From positions 124,001-188,000 of the forward strand of contig NZ_CP049863.1 of the NCBI RefSeq assembly GCF_011299575.1: a stretch of 64,000 bases of DNA, given 5' to 3'. The DNA comes from Leucobacter viscericola. GTDB lineage: Bacteria > Actinomycetota > Actinomycetes > Actinomycetales > Microbacteriaceae. Below, in pieces: positions 54,993 to 64,000 of this stretch. Within the stretch, counting starts at the first letter, position 1, and every line of letters starts with the position of its first letter. The translations under genes were made by a program, and so were the position numbers. Below the pieces are notes generated by a model. It saw nothing but the letters and a program-made list of their open reading frames with translations. It had not been told where the DNA came from and did not search any database.

Positions 54993-57900
54993 CTATCCTC
55001 TCGTGCTCTGGCTTGCATCGATCGTGATGACGATCGGTGCCTTGGTGGTGCCCAGTGCGGTCGCCGAAGAGATGAACACTTCGCCGTCAATGCTGCGGTC
55101 GCCGAGCGCGGCGGCCTCGACGATGTTTTCTGTGGCCTGCACCGCAATAGCGAGCGCAAGTGTCTCAGAAGCGATGAGCTCGGAGTGGGACTCAAGTGCG
55201 TCGGCGTACTCTGCCGCTGCGTTCAGTGCGAGCACGATGCGATCGCTGACCTCGAGACCAGCATTCTTGCGAGCCTCCTGCACGGCGCGGATCGCGTCGC
55301 GAGCGATGCCCTCGGCCTCGAGAGCCGGAGTCGTTTCGGTTTCGAGGAGCACGAAGCCACCGCCTGGAATCAACGTGAGTGCTGGACCCGCGGCATCCGG
55401 TCCCGTCGAGCCAGCGACGTTCAGGGTCAGCTCGTACTCGTGCGGCTCGAGCGCGATCCCACCGGCGGTCACAACACCGTCTGCCTCGCTCCAGTCGCCA
55501 GACTTTGCGGCCTTGATGACCTGCTGCACCTGCTTGCCGAGGCGTGGCCCCGCGGCGCGGGCATTCACGGAGAGCGTGTGCACGATGCCGTGATCTGCGG
55601 CGCTCGATTCGGTCTGCTGCACGAGCTTGACCGACTTGACGTTGAGTTCTTCTCGCAGGATGTCGACGAACGGGTTGAGTGCCTCTGGACGCGCGGTCAC
55701 AACGGTTAGCTCGGCGAGCGGCAGGCGCACGCGAAGCTTGCGAGCTTTACGCAGTGAGAGCGCGTGTGAGGTGATCTGGCGCACCTCGTCCATGGCTGAC
55801 ACGAGTTCTTCGTCGCTCGGGAACTCGGCGGCGTTGGGCCAGTTCTCCAGGTGCACCGAACGGCCGCCGGTGAGGCCGCGCCACATTTCCTCGGTGACGA
55901 GCGGTGCCATCGGCGCGGCGACGCGGGCGACCGTTTCGAGAACGGTGTAGAGCGTGTCGAATGCCTGGCGGTTTTCGGGCTTGCCGTTTGCCCCAGCGGT
56001 GCCCTCCCAGAAGCGGTCGCGCGAGCGGCGCACGTACCAGTTGGTCAGCACGTCGGCGTAGGCGCGCAGTGACTCGGCGGCCGAGGTCGTGTCGAGGCCA
56101 GCGAGGTGCGCCTCAACCTCGCGCACGAGGTCGCCGGTCTTCGCGAGGATGTAGCGGTCAAGTGGATCCGTCGAGTCCGTGCGGCGCTCAGCGGTGTAAC
56201 CATCGGCGTTCGCGTACAGGCTGAAGAAGTACCACGTGCTCCACAGGGGCAGGATGAACTGTCGCACACCCTCGCGAATGCCCTCTTCGGTCACGATGAG
56301 GTTACCGCCGCGCACGACGGGTGAGGCCATGAGGAACCAGCGCATCGCATCAGAGCCATCGCGGTGGAACACCTCGTTGACATCTGGGTAGTTCTGCAGC
56401 GACTTCGACATCTTGTTACCGTCGGAGCCGAGCACAATGCCGTGGCTGATCACGTTCTTGAACGCCGGTCGGTCGAACAGCGCTGTGGCGAGCACGTGCT
56501 GCAGGTAGAACCAGCCGCGCGTCTGGCCGATGTACTCAACAATAAAGTCGGCGGGCTGGTGGGTGTCGAACCACTCCTGGTTCTCGAACGGATAGTGCGC
56601 CTGAGCGAAGGGCATCGATCCCGAATCGAACCAAACGTCGAGCACGTCTTCGATGCGGCGCATCGTCGACTTGCCGGTTGGGTCGTCGGGGTTCGCGCGG
56701 GTGAGCTCGTCGATGTAGGGGCGGTGCAGGTCGATCTCACCCTCGGCGTTGCGCGGCAGCTCGCCAAAGTCGGCCTCGAGTTCTGCGACCGAGCCGTAGA
56801 CGTCGACCCGCGGGTAATCGGGGTCGTCGCTCTTCCAGACAGGGATCGGGCTGCCCCAGTAGCGGTTACGGCTGATCGACCAGTCGCGCGCGCCCTCAAG
56901 CCACTTGCCGAACTGGCCGTGCTTGACGTTCTCGGGCACCCAGGTGATGTCTTCGTTGGTCTCGAGCATGCGCTCTTTGATGTCTGTGACGCGCACAAAC
57001 CAGCTGGAGACCGCCTTGTAGATCAGCGGATTGCGGCAGCGCCAGCAGTGCGGGTACGAGTGCATGTAGCTCTGCTCGCGCAGCACTCGCTGCTTCTCGT
57101 TCAGCAGGCGGATCAGTGGACGGTTCGCGTCCATCCAGAGTTCACCGGCGACATCGGGCACCGACTTCAAGAAGCGGCCGCCGTCGTCGAGGCTGATGAT
57201 CGTGGGGATGCCTGCGGCATTACCGATTCGCTGATCGTCTTCACCGTAGGCGGGAGCCTGGTGCACGATGCCGGTGCCGTCGCTGGTCGAGACGTACTCG
57301 TCGACGAGGATCTGCCAGGCGTTTTCGGTCGCCCAGACCTCGGTGTCGGCGTAGTAGTCGAAGAGGCGCTGGTAGCGCACCCCGCCGAGCTCCACGCCAC
57401 GAATGGTGCGGGTCACCGCAGCTTTCGCGTCTTCAGCGGATTCGTAACCGAGATCCTTCGCGTGATTCCCCACGAGGTCCTGCGCGAGCAAGTACTGCGT
57501 TGCACCCGCGACTCCCCCGTCTGCCGCACCCGCTGGGCCCGCTGGCAGGATCGCGTAATCGATCTCGGGGCCAACCGCGAGTGCGAGGTTTGTGGGCAGC
57601 GTCCAGGGGGTTGTCGTCCAGGCAAGAGCGCGGACGCCTTCGATGCCGAGTTCATTGGCCTTCGCTCCCTCAAGCGGGAACGTGACGGTGAGTGAGGGAT
57701 CCTGACGCATTTGGTACACGTCGTCATCCATGCGCAGTTCGTGGTTTGAGAGCGGGGTCTCGTCGCGCCAGCAGTAGGGCAAGATGCGCGAACCCTCGTA
57801 GGCGAGCCCCTTGTTGTAGAGCTGCTTGAATGCCCAGATGACACTCTCCATGTAGCTCAGGTTGAGTGTCTTGTAGCCGTTTTCAAAGTCAACCCAGCGG

Positions 57901-58373
57901 GCCTGGCGGGTGACGTAGTCCTGCCACTCGCGGGTGTACTGCAGCACCGATTCGCGCGCCTTCTCGTTGAAGGTCGCGACGCCCATCTCTTCGATCTGGG
58001 CCTTCTCGGTGATGCCGAGCTGCTTCATCGCCTCGAGCTCGGCGGGAAGGCCGTGTGTGTCCCACCCGAAGCGGCGCTCAACCTTTTTGCCGAGCATCGT
58101 CTGGAAACGAGGGAAGACGTCTTTGGCGTAACCCGTGAGCAGGTGGCCGTAGTGCGGCAGGCCGTTCGCAAAGGGCGGGCCGTCGTTGAAGACCCACTCC
58201 TCGGCACCCTCGCGCTGCCTGATCGACTCGCGGAACGTGTCGTCGGTGTCCCAAAACGCGAGCACACGCTCTTCGATCTCGGGGAACTTCGGCGAGGGCG
58301 TGACACCAAAAGCGGCACCCGAATTCGCGGTGGGCTCGTTTGCTTCGCCAGTTGACTGCTGGGGGTATGGCAT
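54993..58373 (-). CDS. ileS: Isoleucyl-tRNA synthetase
   Basis: A 1126-residue class I synthetase charging tRNA-Ile. The HIGH-type motif is [21 protein letters not shown] is [13 protein letters not shown], the editing domain contains [15 protein letters not shown] and [16 protein letters not shown], and the C-terminal part holds the anticodon-binding domain. Its long form resembles the eukaryotic-type IleRS associated with mupirocin resistance, which I infer from length only. It is the first gene of the ileS-folC-DUF4233-ndk run and is preceded by a T-box leader. Confidence 0.96.
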   Translation of the reverse strand: MPYPQQSTGEANEPTANSGAAFGVTPSPKFPEIEERVLAFWDTDDTFRESIRQREGAEEWVFNDGPPFANGLPHYGHLLTGYAKDVFPRFQTMLGKKVERRFGWDTHGLPAELEAMKQLGITEKAQIEEMGVATFNEKARESVLQYTREWQDYVTRQARWVDFENGYKTLNLSYMESVIWAFKQLYNKGLAYEGSRILPYCWRDETPLSNHELRMDDDVYQMRQDPSLTVTFPLEGAKANELGIEGVRALAWTTTPWTLPTNLALAVGPEIDYAILPAGPAGAADGGVAGATQYLLAQDLVGNHAKDLGYESAEDAKAAVTRTIRGVELGGVRYQRLFDYYADTEVWATENAWQILVDEYVSTSDGTGIVHQAPAYGEDDQRIGNAAGIPTIISLDDGGRFLKSVPDVAGELWMDANRPLIRLLNEKQRVLREQSYMHSYPHCWRCRNPLIYKAVSSWFVRVTDIKERMLETNEDITWVPENVKHGQFGKWLEGARDWSISRNRYWGSPIPVWKSDDPDYPRVDVYGSVAELEADFGELPRNAEGEIDLHRPYIDELTRANPDDPTGKSTMRRIEDVLDVWFDSGSMPFAQAHYPFENQEWFDTHQPADFIVEYIGQTRGWFYLQHVLATALFDRPAFKNVISHGIVLGSDGNKMSKSLQNYPDVNEVFHRDGSDAMRWFLMASPVVRGGNLIVTEEGIREGVRQFILPLWSTWYFFSLYANADGYTAERRTDSTDPLDRYILAKTGDLVREVEAHLAGLDTTSAAESLRAYADVLTNWYVRRSRDRFWEGTAGANGKPENRQAFDTLYTVLETVARVAAPMAPLVTEEMWRGLTGGRSVHLENWPNAAEFPSDEELVSAMDEVRQITSHALSLRKARKLRVRLPLAELTVVTARPEALNPFVDILREELNVKSVKLVQQTESSAADHGIVHTLSVNARAAGPRLGKQVQQVIKAAKSGDWSEADGVVTAGGIALEPHEYELTLNVAGSTGPDAAGPALTLIPGGGFVLLETETTPALEAEGIARDAIRAVQEARKNAGLEVSDRIVLALNAAAEYADALESHSELIASETLALAIAVQATENIVEAAALGDRSIDGEVFISSATALGTTKAPIVITIDASQSTRG

Positions 58374-58600
58374 GGGCTTCCTTACGGTTCCGGCTTACTT
58401 CTTAAGCTTCTGCCGGGACGAGCGCTGCCTGACCTTCGTCATCAACACCCGCGGTACCACCCCGCTTGCGCACTCGATCCTTCTCAGGACGATTCTGTGC
58501 GCCTCTTCCTTTGGCTATAACGGGCCGTGCCCGCCTGGTTCTAGTGGGTGATCCCGCGAGTTACCTCGCGGGATCACCGTTCTTCCAGGAACTCCCCATT
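58374..58600 (-). ncRNA. T-box leader of ileS (translational type)
   Basis: On the minus strand the leader contains the T-box core GGGGTGGTACCGCGGG (58463-58448). Upstream is a compact stem I in which CCTGG (58589-58585) pairs with CCAGG (58538-58534) around a 14-bp inner stem with a GTAA loop (58578-58547). A GCGCAC/GTGCGC stem III and a downstream CGTCCC are also seen. The ribosome site AAGGAAG lies just before the ATG and no U-tract terminator is present, so uncharged tRNA-Ile probably frees translation. I cannot place the Ile specifier with certainty. Confidence 0.85.
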
Positions 58601-58652
58601 GATAGTGGATCGTTGTCTCTAGTCAGCGATCTTACCGCATGGAGATGAGGCG

Positions 58653-59513
58653 TTAGTGGCTTTGGCGGTACATGAACGCCGCCATGGCCTCTCTCGTAAC
58701 CGGATCATTCGGGCGGTAGGTTCCGTCAGCGTTGCCCGTGGTGATTCCCACGGCGCGCATCCACTCAATTTCGCGATAGAACTGGTGGTCGGCACCAACG
58801 TCGCTGAAGCGATTCTTTGGAGACACTGGCGGGGTACCTGCCTGGCGGTACATGAAGGCGGCCATCGCGGCGCGTGAAAGTGTTGCGGAGGGGCGGTAGC
58901 TGCCGTCAGCGTAGCCTTTCGAGAGGCCCGCGGCCTTCATCCACATGATCTCCCTGTAGAACTTGTGGCCCGGTTGCACATCAGTGAAGCCCGCCGAGGG
59001 CATCGTGAACGCGGGTCGACCCGCCTGGCGGTACAGGAATGCCGCCATGGCTTCGCGGGTGAGGCTCTCCTGCGGGTGGAACGATCCGTCCGCGTAACCC
59101 GTGGTGAGTCCCGACGACTTCATCCACGTGATCTCGCGCAAAAACTTGTGCGTGTCAGGCACGTCGATGAATGGACCCGTGTTGACCGGTGGAGCTGGTG
59201 GTGGCGGGTTGGTGTTGCCGCCGCCAGTGCTGCCTCCCTCACACGCGACGCCGTCGCCGTCGCGGTCCAGTTTCTTCGAGTAGCCAGGCTGTCCTCTATA
59301 CAGCGGTGCCTTGCCCGCGGCCCGTACTTCGTCGCAATTCTTGTAAGTGACGGTTTTGAGCGGTGCTGTGATCGGGCTTGCCACGTTTGTTGCGGACGCC
59401 GGGGTTGCAGCGAGACCGAGCACAACCGCTGACGAGACGAGAGCGAAAAGGGGCAAACGCAGCACCGACTGGATGCGATTAGGTGCAGTGGGAACATGGG
59501 AAAAGCGCATCAT
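58653..59513 (-). CDS. Secreted Excalibur/SLH-domain protein
   Basis: A 286-residue secreted protein. After a signal peptide ending near ATPASA comes an Excalibur domain (TYKNCDEVRAAGKAPLYRG...LDRDGDGVACE, calcium-binding type), a Gly/Asn/Pro linker, then three SLH-like repeats of about 55 residues each, carrying FxDVxxxHxFxREIxWMxxxGLTxGYADGSFxP and REAMAAFxYRQ. SLH repeats commonly anchor proteins to cell-wall polymers. The start at 59513 (MMRFSHVP) has GAGGAG upstream. It has no catalytic domain, so it may be structural. Confidence 0.88.
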   Translation of the reverse strand: MMRFSHVPTAPNRIQSVLRLPLFALVSSAVVLGLAATPASATNVASPITAPLKTVTYKNCDEVRAAGKAPLYRGQPGYSKKLDRDGDGVACEGGSTGGGNTNPPPPAPPVNTGPFIDVPDTHKFLREITWMKSSGLTTGYADGSFHPQESLTREAMAAFLYRQAGRPAFTMPSAGFTDVQPGHKFYREIMWMKAAGLSKGYADGSYRPSATLSRAAMAAFMYRQAGTPPVSPKNRFSDVGADHQFYREIEWMRAVGITTGNADGTYRPNDPVTREAMAAFMYRQSH

Positions 59514-59594
59514 TGAACTCCTCAATTAGGTGGGGTTGACACCTGGTCTAGAAACAGATGTTGTTCATTGCACACTAGCAGGAGTTTAAAAGCG

Positions 59595-59650
59595 AGAGGG
59601 CGGTTGCGCTTGGAGATGGCCGAAGCCACCTTTAAGCACAACCGCCCTCT
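59595..59650 (-). terminator. Intrinsic terminator of the DUF4234 gene
   Basis: Outer arms 59595-59611 and 59634-59650 pair over 17 bp with one mismatch; an inner TGGC-CGAA-GCCA hairpin closes it. On the minus strand the stem is followed by CGCTTTT, a short U run. Confidence 0.75.
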
Positions 59651-59670
59651 TGTCTGCGAGAGTCCGTGAC

Positions 59671-59982
59671 TCAGTTACCGCGGATTGTTGCGTTGAACTT
59701 GCTCTGCACGATTGCGTCACCAATGACACCGAGCAGGAAGATGAGGAGGAACGCCCCAACCTTGCCCATGCGGCCCTTCGTGAACTCTTCCACGGCAGTC
59801 GCATAGCGCCACAGCCACCAGATGTTTACGAAAGGAATGATGAAGAACCAAGCAGTAGGAACACGGGTTTGGGTGTTCGACGCGTTCATCTCGCCTTTAG
59901 TCTTTACGTACCAAACAAGCGTGTAAATGCCGAACGTTACAAATGGCAGCAGGAGGGGTGCTGCGGGGCTACGAAGCTTCAC
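59671..59982 (-). CDS. DUF4234 membrane protein
   Basis: A 103-residue protein with three hydrophobic stretches (LLLPFVTFGIYTLVWYV, TAWFFIIPFVNIWWLWRYA, VGAFLLIFLLGVIGDAIVQ) and a conserved basic/acidic turn EEFTKGRMG. It fits the DUF4234 membrane family; function unknown. The GTG at 59982 follows AAAGGA about ten bases upstream. Confidence 0.75.
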   Translation of the reverse strand: MKLRSPAAPLLLPFVTFGIYTLVWYVKTKGEMNASNTQTRVPTAWFFIIPFVNIWWLWRYATAVEEFTKGRMGKVGAFLLIFLLGVIGDAIVQSKFNATIRGN

Positions 59983-60058
59983 TAAAACTTATCCTTTATA
60001 GGAGTGAACAAAGCTCTAATTATAACGGATACTTGTGTTGCGTAAATCACGGGTCGGT

Positions 60059-60871
60059 CTAGTCGGCCGGAGTTGTTCCACACCAGCCGGAGATCCTAAT
60101 GCCGATGAGTCCATTGATGGTGTTGCGATCGTGAATATCTGCGTCGGCGGTGGGTAGGTCTTTGCTCGAAGCAATATAGCTGCTGACTCGGTTTGGGTTA
60201 ACGGTGTAACCAGCCTCCCTCCAGGTGTTGAGCACCTTCTTGAGTGTTGTGCCATCATCGTCGCCGGAGACAGCGAAACTTGCGGATGAGCATGAGTCTG
60301 TGACTATTGGAACAAGTTCTGCAGAGGTGGCTGATCCCTCAGGTGTCTTGAGTCCGTCTTGTGAACTTCTGCCGGTTGCCGTAATCATCGTTCGGATCTC
60401 AGCCTCAATCTCGGCTTGGGTGAAGGTCGGTGGGGATCCCTCTTGCCTGTATGACTCCTTTGCGTAGGAGACCTGTCGAAGAGACTCACCATGCTCGGCA
60501 ACGGAATGTAGGTTCGCAAAACCCGTAGCGGAGACAAACACGAGAGCTGCGAGAAGCATAGTTCCGCTGATGATTCCGGTCGAAAGCCAAAGCTTTGAGC
60601 GGTGCCAGGCCGCGAAAGCCGTCGCGACAGCCACCACCGCAATTCCAACCGCCGCCGCGATCACAATCCCGTTGGCGTTCTGCGCTGCACGTGCTGCCGC
60701 GGCGGCCCATTCCTCTTGCCCAGCAAGGTCATCTGGGTTGAACAGTGGGTCGACTCCGACCAACACCGCTGACAGTAGGAGGTGCCCACACAGCGCTAAC
60801 GTGAGCAGAACAACGAAGGCCGCCGCGATTCGCGGCACCTCGGAGGCTATCTGTTTCCAGCTCTTCCACAT
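60059..60871 (-). CDS. Membrane protein of unknown function
   Basis: A 270-residue protein I do not recognise. It has membrane helices at about 15-40, 67-90 and 95-115, then a soluble C-terminal domain of about 150 residues probably outside the cell. That domain has a cysteine in TDSCSSASF and another in GWCGTTPAD that could form a disulfide. No signature motif was found. The Ala-rich loop between helices one and two and the charged C-domain are the main features. Confidence 0.6.
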   Translation of the reverse strand: MWKSWKQIASEVPRIAAAFVVLLTLALCGHLLLSAVLVGVDPLFNPDDLAGQEEWAAAAARAAQNANGIVIAAAVGIAVVAVATAFAAWHRSKLWLSTGIISGTMLLAALVFVSATGFANLHSVAEHGESLRQVSYAKESYRQEGSPPTFTQAEIEAEIRTMITATGRSSQDGLKTPEGSATSAELVPIVTDSCSSASFAVSGDDDGTTLKKVLNTWREAGYTVNPNRVSSYIASSKDLPTADADIHDRNTINGLIGIRISGWCGTTPAD

Positions 60872-60965
60872 GCATCTAACCTCCGGTGTGTACCGCGTAC
60901 AGATGAACGGCCGAGCGTATCAGTTCCCTCTGAGGTTAGAGTGGCGGCGCTGAGTGCGTGATGAC

Positions 60966-62357
60966 CTACTTCGCAGGCCTCTTCGCTTTGAGCCCATGTC
61001 CGAAGATGAGTGCTGTGCCCACGATTCCAAACAGGCCCGCCCAGAACACCAAGCCCTCTGTGTCTGTGCCGGTTTGGGCTAACTCGCGGACCTTTCTTTC
61101 CTGAACCGGTTCATTGACCGTTTTGGGCTTCGGTTGAGTCTTAGGGCTCCCCGTTGTGGACGTCGTGGGTGGACTCTTGGGATCCTTCTCCGTCGGGGTT
61201 GGATTCTCTGGAGTTTCCGGCGTCTCAGGCGTCTCCGGTGGATTCGGTGGATTCGGGGTCACGGGAGGGACAACGACGGTGGGTGGCTCAATGGGTGAAC
61301 ACCCCATGAGCTCGCCGCCGATCCAGGGGTAATTGTGCTGTTCGATCCCGTCTGTGCCGGCTCCCCCGAACACAACATCTCCGGCCGCATACAGGCGCCC
61401 GCTTGTGCTTGTTGTGACCAACACCGAGCTCGACGGAGACGGCACCAGCACGCTTCCGATGAATTGATCCTGGTGTCCAATCGTTACTGAGGTCGCGTCG
61501 GTGAAGTTCCAGAGGATTTGTGATGCTGCCTGCCCAAGCAAGCTGCTCGTGGTGTCATCGATTCTCTGAGTGCCGTACGCCTGGTAGTTCGGCCTGACAT
61601 TCACTGTGTCGCCAGTCACGTTGATGATGATTGGTTCTTCTGCTGGAACCTCGAAGTAGGTGAACTCCCGCGAGGCGTTGAGATCTGCCGCGCTCACTTC
61701 GAACACCTGGCGCCCTGATCCTGAACCGGAAAACCTGAGACGGTTCCCGGTGCGTGTAACGATCCCCGTGGTGGGTTCGGTGGCCAGCTCCGCGGAAAAA
61801 CTCGGAAGCGCCGCGGCCAGGTCACCGTAGTCGCTGGTTGAGGCGTTGCCCAACCGTGTGCTGGTGGTGCCCCCGTTGGTCTGCAGTCTTGCACCAGCGG
61901 AAACCGCAAGGTCGCCTCCGACTCTTACGTTTCCTCCGTTTTCGAGGCCGTGCCCGACCTCCACCGTTCCGAGGGTGACTCCGAGATCACCCTTAACCAT
62001 GAGCATGTCCGATCCCGAAACCGGAGTGATGCCAGACCCAATTCCAACCGTGCCCAGGTTAAACCAGCGCCCGGGAGCAAAATTGACGTTGCCTTCGATG
62101 ACCAGGAGGCCCTCGGATTCCTGGGCTCCCGTCGTGACGCTGTAATCACCGCCAACGTAAACAGCGACGCCTTGGTCGTCAAAGCGATGTCCACCTCCCC
62201 ACAGGCCTGTGCTTTCACTGCCCGGCGGGCACTCGTTGCTATTTGCAAAGGCGGGTGCCGGTTGAGTTGCGGGGATCAGACAAAAGAGTCCTGCTGTGAG
62301 GGCGATGGTCGATGGCAGTCGCCATTTGGGCAGAGTGGAGTTTGCAGTTGAACGCAC
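60966..62357 (-). CDS. Choice-of-anchor A family surface protein with LAQTG sortase signal
   Basis: A 463-residue cell-wall protein. It has a signal peptide (RLPSTIALTAGLFCLIPATQ then PAPAFA), a beta-rich choice-of-anchor A domain (about 60-330) with VAVYVGGDYSV, LVIEGNVNF and RLYAAGDVVFGG, a Pro-Glu-Thr spacer (PETPETPETPENPTPTEK), and a C-terminal anchor LAQTG followed by a membrane helix and KAKRPAK. LAXTG is the site recognised by class E sortases of high-GC Gram-positives. The GTG at 62357 has AAAGGAG upstream; an ATG 31 codons before is less likely. No sortase gene lies in the window. Confidence 0.88.
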   Translation of the reverse strand: MRSTANSTLPKWRLPSTIALTAGLFCLIPATQPAPAFANSNECPPGSESTGLWGGGHRFDDQGVAVYVGGDYSVTTGAQESEGLLVIEGNVNFAPGRWFNLGTVGIGSGITPVSGSDMLMVKGDLGVTLGTVEVGHGLENGGNVRVGGDLAVSAGARLQTNGGTTSTRLGNASTSDYGDLAAALPSFSAELATEPTTGIVTRTGNRLRFSGSGSGRQVFEVSAADLNASREFTYFEVPAEEPIIINVTGDTVNVRPNYQAYGTQRIDDTTSSLLGQAASQILWNFTDATSVTIGHQDQFIGSVLVPSPSSSVLVTTSTSGRLYAAGDVVFGGAGTDGIEQHNYPWIGGELMGCSPIEPPTVVVPPVTPNPPNPPETPETPETPENPTPTEKDPKSPPTTSTTGSPKTQPKPKTVNEPVQERKVRELAQTGTDTEGLVFWAGLFGIVGTALIFGHGLKAKRPAK

Positions 62358-62566
62358 GACGCTCCTTTGGGCGCGAGAAACTATTTGTGGTTGCTGCGCT
62401 GAGATCCCCGATCTCAGACAGAACCACAGGGAAAACGAGTTTGACTCCACACTCGCCAGTGGTAAGCATAGCCCAGCTGTTTAGTTTCTTGGTCAGGTGG
62501 GCGCCTCTCAGTCATAGACTGGGGCGTGACGACTCGTTGAACCCACACTTGGAGGGACCTTCTTTC

Positions 62567-63040
62567 ATGGCTGACAACGCTTTTCCGAAGCCCGAGCTCA
62601 AAGAGCTACCAGAGCGCCACCTCGCGGTTGTTCGCGAGACCGTCACTATGGAAGCGATCCCCGGCCTCTACGACCGTGCCTTCCCGCTGCTGTTCGGGGC
62701 GCTCGGAGCCGCTGGGATCACCCCGGTCGCTGCTCCGATGGGTGTGATCCACGGGGTGCCCGGCGATGCCCTCGATCTATCGGTCGCGGTCCCGGTCGCG
62801 GAGCCGTTTGCCGGCGCCGGCGAGGTAGCCGCCGAGACACTCCCCGCCGCGAAGGTGGCAACGCTGATGATGGTCGGTGACTACAGTCGCCTGGCAGAGG
62901 CGTACGGATACCTCTACGGCTGGCTCGCCGAGAACGGACTTGAGGCAGGCGACCTCGCCTGGGAGCAGTACCTCACCGAACCAGAACCGGGTGGCGACCC
63001 CGCGCTCAATGAAACCCTGATTGGCGTTCACCTGAGGTAG
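62567..63040 (+). CDS. GyrI-like small-molecule-binding protein
   Basis: A 157-residue protein of the GyrI-like/AraC effector-binding domain family, which bind small molecules or gyrase. The fold signature appears as ELPERHLAVVRETVTMEAIPGLYDRAFPLLF, LDLSVAVPVAEPF and LPAAKVATLMMVGDYSRLAEAYGYLYGWLAENGL. There is no DNA-binding part, so it acts alone. The ATG at 62567 follows GGAGGG. It is divergent from the surface protein gene; 62358-62566 shows nothing else. Confidence 0.85.
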   Translation: MADNAFPKPELKELPERHLAVVRETVTMEAIPGLYDRAFPLLFGALGAAGITPVAAPMGVIHGVPGDALDLSVAVPVAEPFAGAGEVAAETLPAAKVATLMMVGDYSRLAEAYGYLYGWLAENGLEAGDLAWEQYLTEPEPGGDPALNETLIGVHLR

Positions 63041-63110
63041 CCCGCGCGCTCGAAAATGAGCGGGTTCGGTGTGCCTCTGCTGCCCAGCACAAATCCCGGT
63101 AAACTAGCGG

Positions 63111-63140
63111 AATTGACCATCAGGCACCAGGGCGTCAATT
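63111..63140. promoter_or_regulatory. Inverted repeat in the valS leader
   Basis: AATTGAC (63111-63117) and GTCAATT (63134-63140) are perfect inverted copies 16 bases apart, upstream of the valS start. A TAAACT -10-like hexamer is at 63100-63105. It could be an operator or leader hairpin; no T-box is present. Confidence 0.35.
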
Positions 63141-63192
63141 TGACCGTCCACCGACTCGGTGCCGTCCACATCGAACCCCACGGAGCACACGC

Positions 63193-64000
63193 ATGAGCGC
63201 GATTCCCGACAAGCCGGCACTCGAAGGCCTCGAATCAAAGTGGGGGGCTGTCTGGGAAGAGCAGGGCACCTACGCTTTCCCCCGTGAGGGTGCGGCCCGC
63301 GAAGACGTCTACAGCATCGATACTCCCCCGCCAACGGCTTCGGGATCGCTGCATGTCGGCCACGTGTTCTCGTACACCCACACTGACACCGTCGCCCGCT
63401 TTCAGCGCATGCGCGGCAAGCGCGTGTTCTACCCGATGGGCTGGGACGACAATGGTCTTCCCACTGAGCGCCGCGTGCAGAACTACTACGGCGTGCGCTG
63501 CGATCCGTCACTCCCCTACGTTGAAGGATTTGTACCGCCACACGACGGTGGCGAGGGCAAGAGCATTAAGGCCGCGGATCAGCAGCCCATCTCGCGCCGC
63601 AACTTCATTGAGCTGTGCGAGCGACTGACCGTCGAAGACGAAAAGCAGTTCGAGGATCTCTGGCGCACGCTCGGGCTCTCGGTCGACTGGAAGCAGACCT
63701 ATCGCACCATCGGCGAGGATTCCCTGCGTGCATCGCAGCTCGCCTTCCTCCGCAACATCGAGCGCGGCGAGGCCTACCAGGCCCAGGCTCCGACCCTGTG
63801 GGACGTCACCTTCCGCACCGCGGTGGCGCAGGCTGAGCTGGAAGATCGGGATCAGCCCAGCGCCTACCACCAGCTCGCCTTCCATAAGAGCGACGGCAGC
63901 GGCGATATCCTCATCGATACGACGCGCCCCGAGCTGCTCGCAGCATGTGTGGCGCTTGTCGCGCACCCCGACGACGAGCGCTTCAAGCCGCTCTTCGGCA
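63193..64000 (+). CDS. valS: Valyl-tRNA synthetase, 5' part
   Basis: The first 269 residues of a class I synthetase that charges tRNA-Val. The HIGH-type motif is PPPTASGSLHVGHVFSYTHTD (about 42-62), followed by GWDDNGLPTERRVQNYYGVRCDP and the start of the editing domain (DILIDTTRPELLAACVALVAHPDD). This GWDDNGLPTERRVQN form is the ValS type found in actinobacteria and alphaproteobacterial or archaeal relatives. The ATG at 63193 begins MSAIPDKPALEGLESKW. The gene continues beyond the window. Confidence 0.93.
   Translation, partial: MSAIPDKPALEGLESKWGAVWEEQGTYAFPREGAAREDVYSIDTPPPTASGSLHVGHVFSYTHTDTVARFQRMRGKRVFYPMGWDDNGLPTERRVQNYYGVRCDPSLPYVEGFVPPHDGGEGKSIKAADQQPISRRNFIELCERLTVEDEKQFEDLWRTLGLSVDWKQTYRTIGEDSLRASQLAFLRNIERGEAYQAQAPTLWDVTFRTAVAQAELEDRDQPSAYHQLAFHKSDGSGDILIDTTRPELLAACVALVAHPDDERFKPLFG

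Noticed and set aside
1-64000. tRNA or rRNA genes, insertion sequences, prophage
   Set aside because: No rRNA signature, transposase or phage structural gene was noticed. A small tRNA could be missed by eye; tRNAscan-SE would settle this.

Overview
The window is chromosomal DNA from a high-GC Gram-positive bacterium, most likely a member of the Microbacteriaceae (Actinomycetota). The evidence is GC-rich coding sequence, frequent GTG and TTG starts, leaderless-looking promoters, actinobacterial markers (RbpA, WhiA, DUF3099, DUF4233, DUF5302, AfsR/SARP-type regulator, a T-box ahead of ileS, LAXTG-type cell-wall anchor) and a typical actinobacterial synteny (uvrB-uvrA-uvrC-rapZ-whiA-pgk-tpiA-secG; ileS-folC-DUF4233-ndk; sufB-sufD-Rieske-sufC-sufT). 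I cannot fix the genus. No tRNA, rRNA, insertion sequence, prophage or CRISPR array was seen.

Layout. 1-1051: start of a secreted protein and a PAP2 phosphatase. 1217-8978: seven tightly coupled minus-strand genes that look like a specialised-metabolite or glycolipid pathway: acyl-adenylating enzyme, NAD-dependent reductase, GT2 and GT1 glycosyltransferases, a small hydrolase-like protein, a KAS III-like condensing enzyme and a cytochrome P450. 8996-19858: housekeeping genes (TrmH methyltransferase, frameshifted hydrolase, exonuclease, L31, ABC ATPase, serB, fabG-like reductase, SURF1, cutinase-like lipoprotein, ABC-F protein, sufT). 19875-23568: SUF iron-sulfur operon. 23813-26650: heme A synthase, methyltransferase and heme O synthase. 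26726-31485: tkt-tal-pgi, with tkt carrying a one-base frameshift. 31486-31793: an unusual block of 19-bp tandem repeats in two inverted arms, plus a terminator.

31794-44802 (minus strand): rbpA, secG, tpiA, pgk, sodA, whiA, rapZ, uvrC, uvrA, uvrB. uvrA has a recognisable LexA/SOS box and seems leaderless. 44890-51254: a 1070-residue AfsR/SARP-like ATPase regulator, a DrrAB-type exporter and a beta-lactamase-fold lipoprotein. The drrA/lipoprotein intergenic region holds six helically phased CTGTYA-type repeats. 51428-58640: DNA glycosylase-like YcaQ, ndk, DUF4233, folC and T-box-controlled ileS. 58653-62357: a small surface-protein island (Excalibur/SLH protein, DUF4234, an unknown membrane protein, a choice-of-anchor A protein with LAQTG anchor). 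62567-64000: a GyrI-like protein and the 5' part of valS.

How the parts connect: SURF1, CtaA and CtaB serve cytochrome oxidase maturation. SufBCD-Rieske-SufT build Fe-S clusters. Tkt, Tal, Pgi, TpiA and Pgk are central carbon enzymes. UvrABC perform nucleotide excision repair. The two accessory modules most worth following up are the 1217-8978 biosynthetic cluster and the SARP/DrrAB/repeat-array module. Two genes (tkt and an alpha/beta hydrolase) each lack one G in a G/C run, so sequencing error should be excluded before calling pseudogenes.
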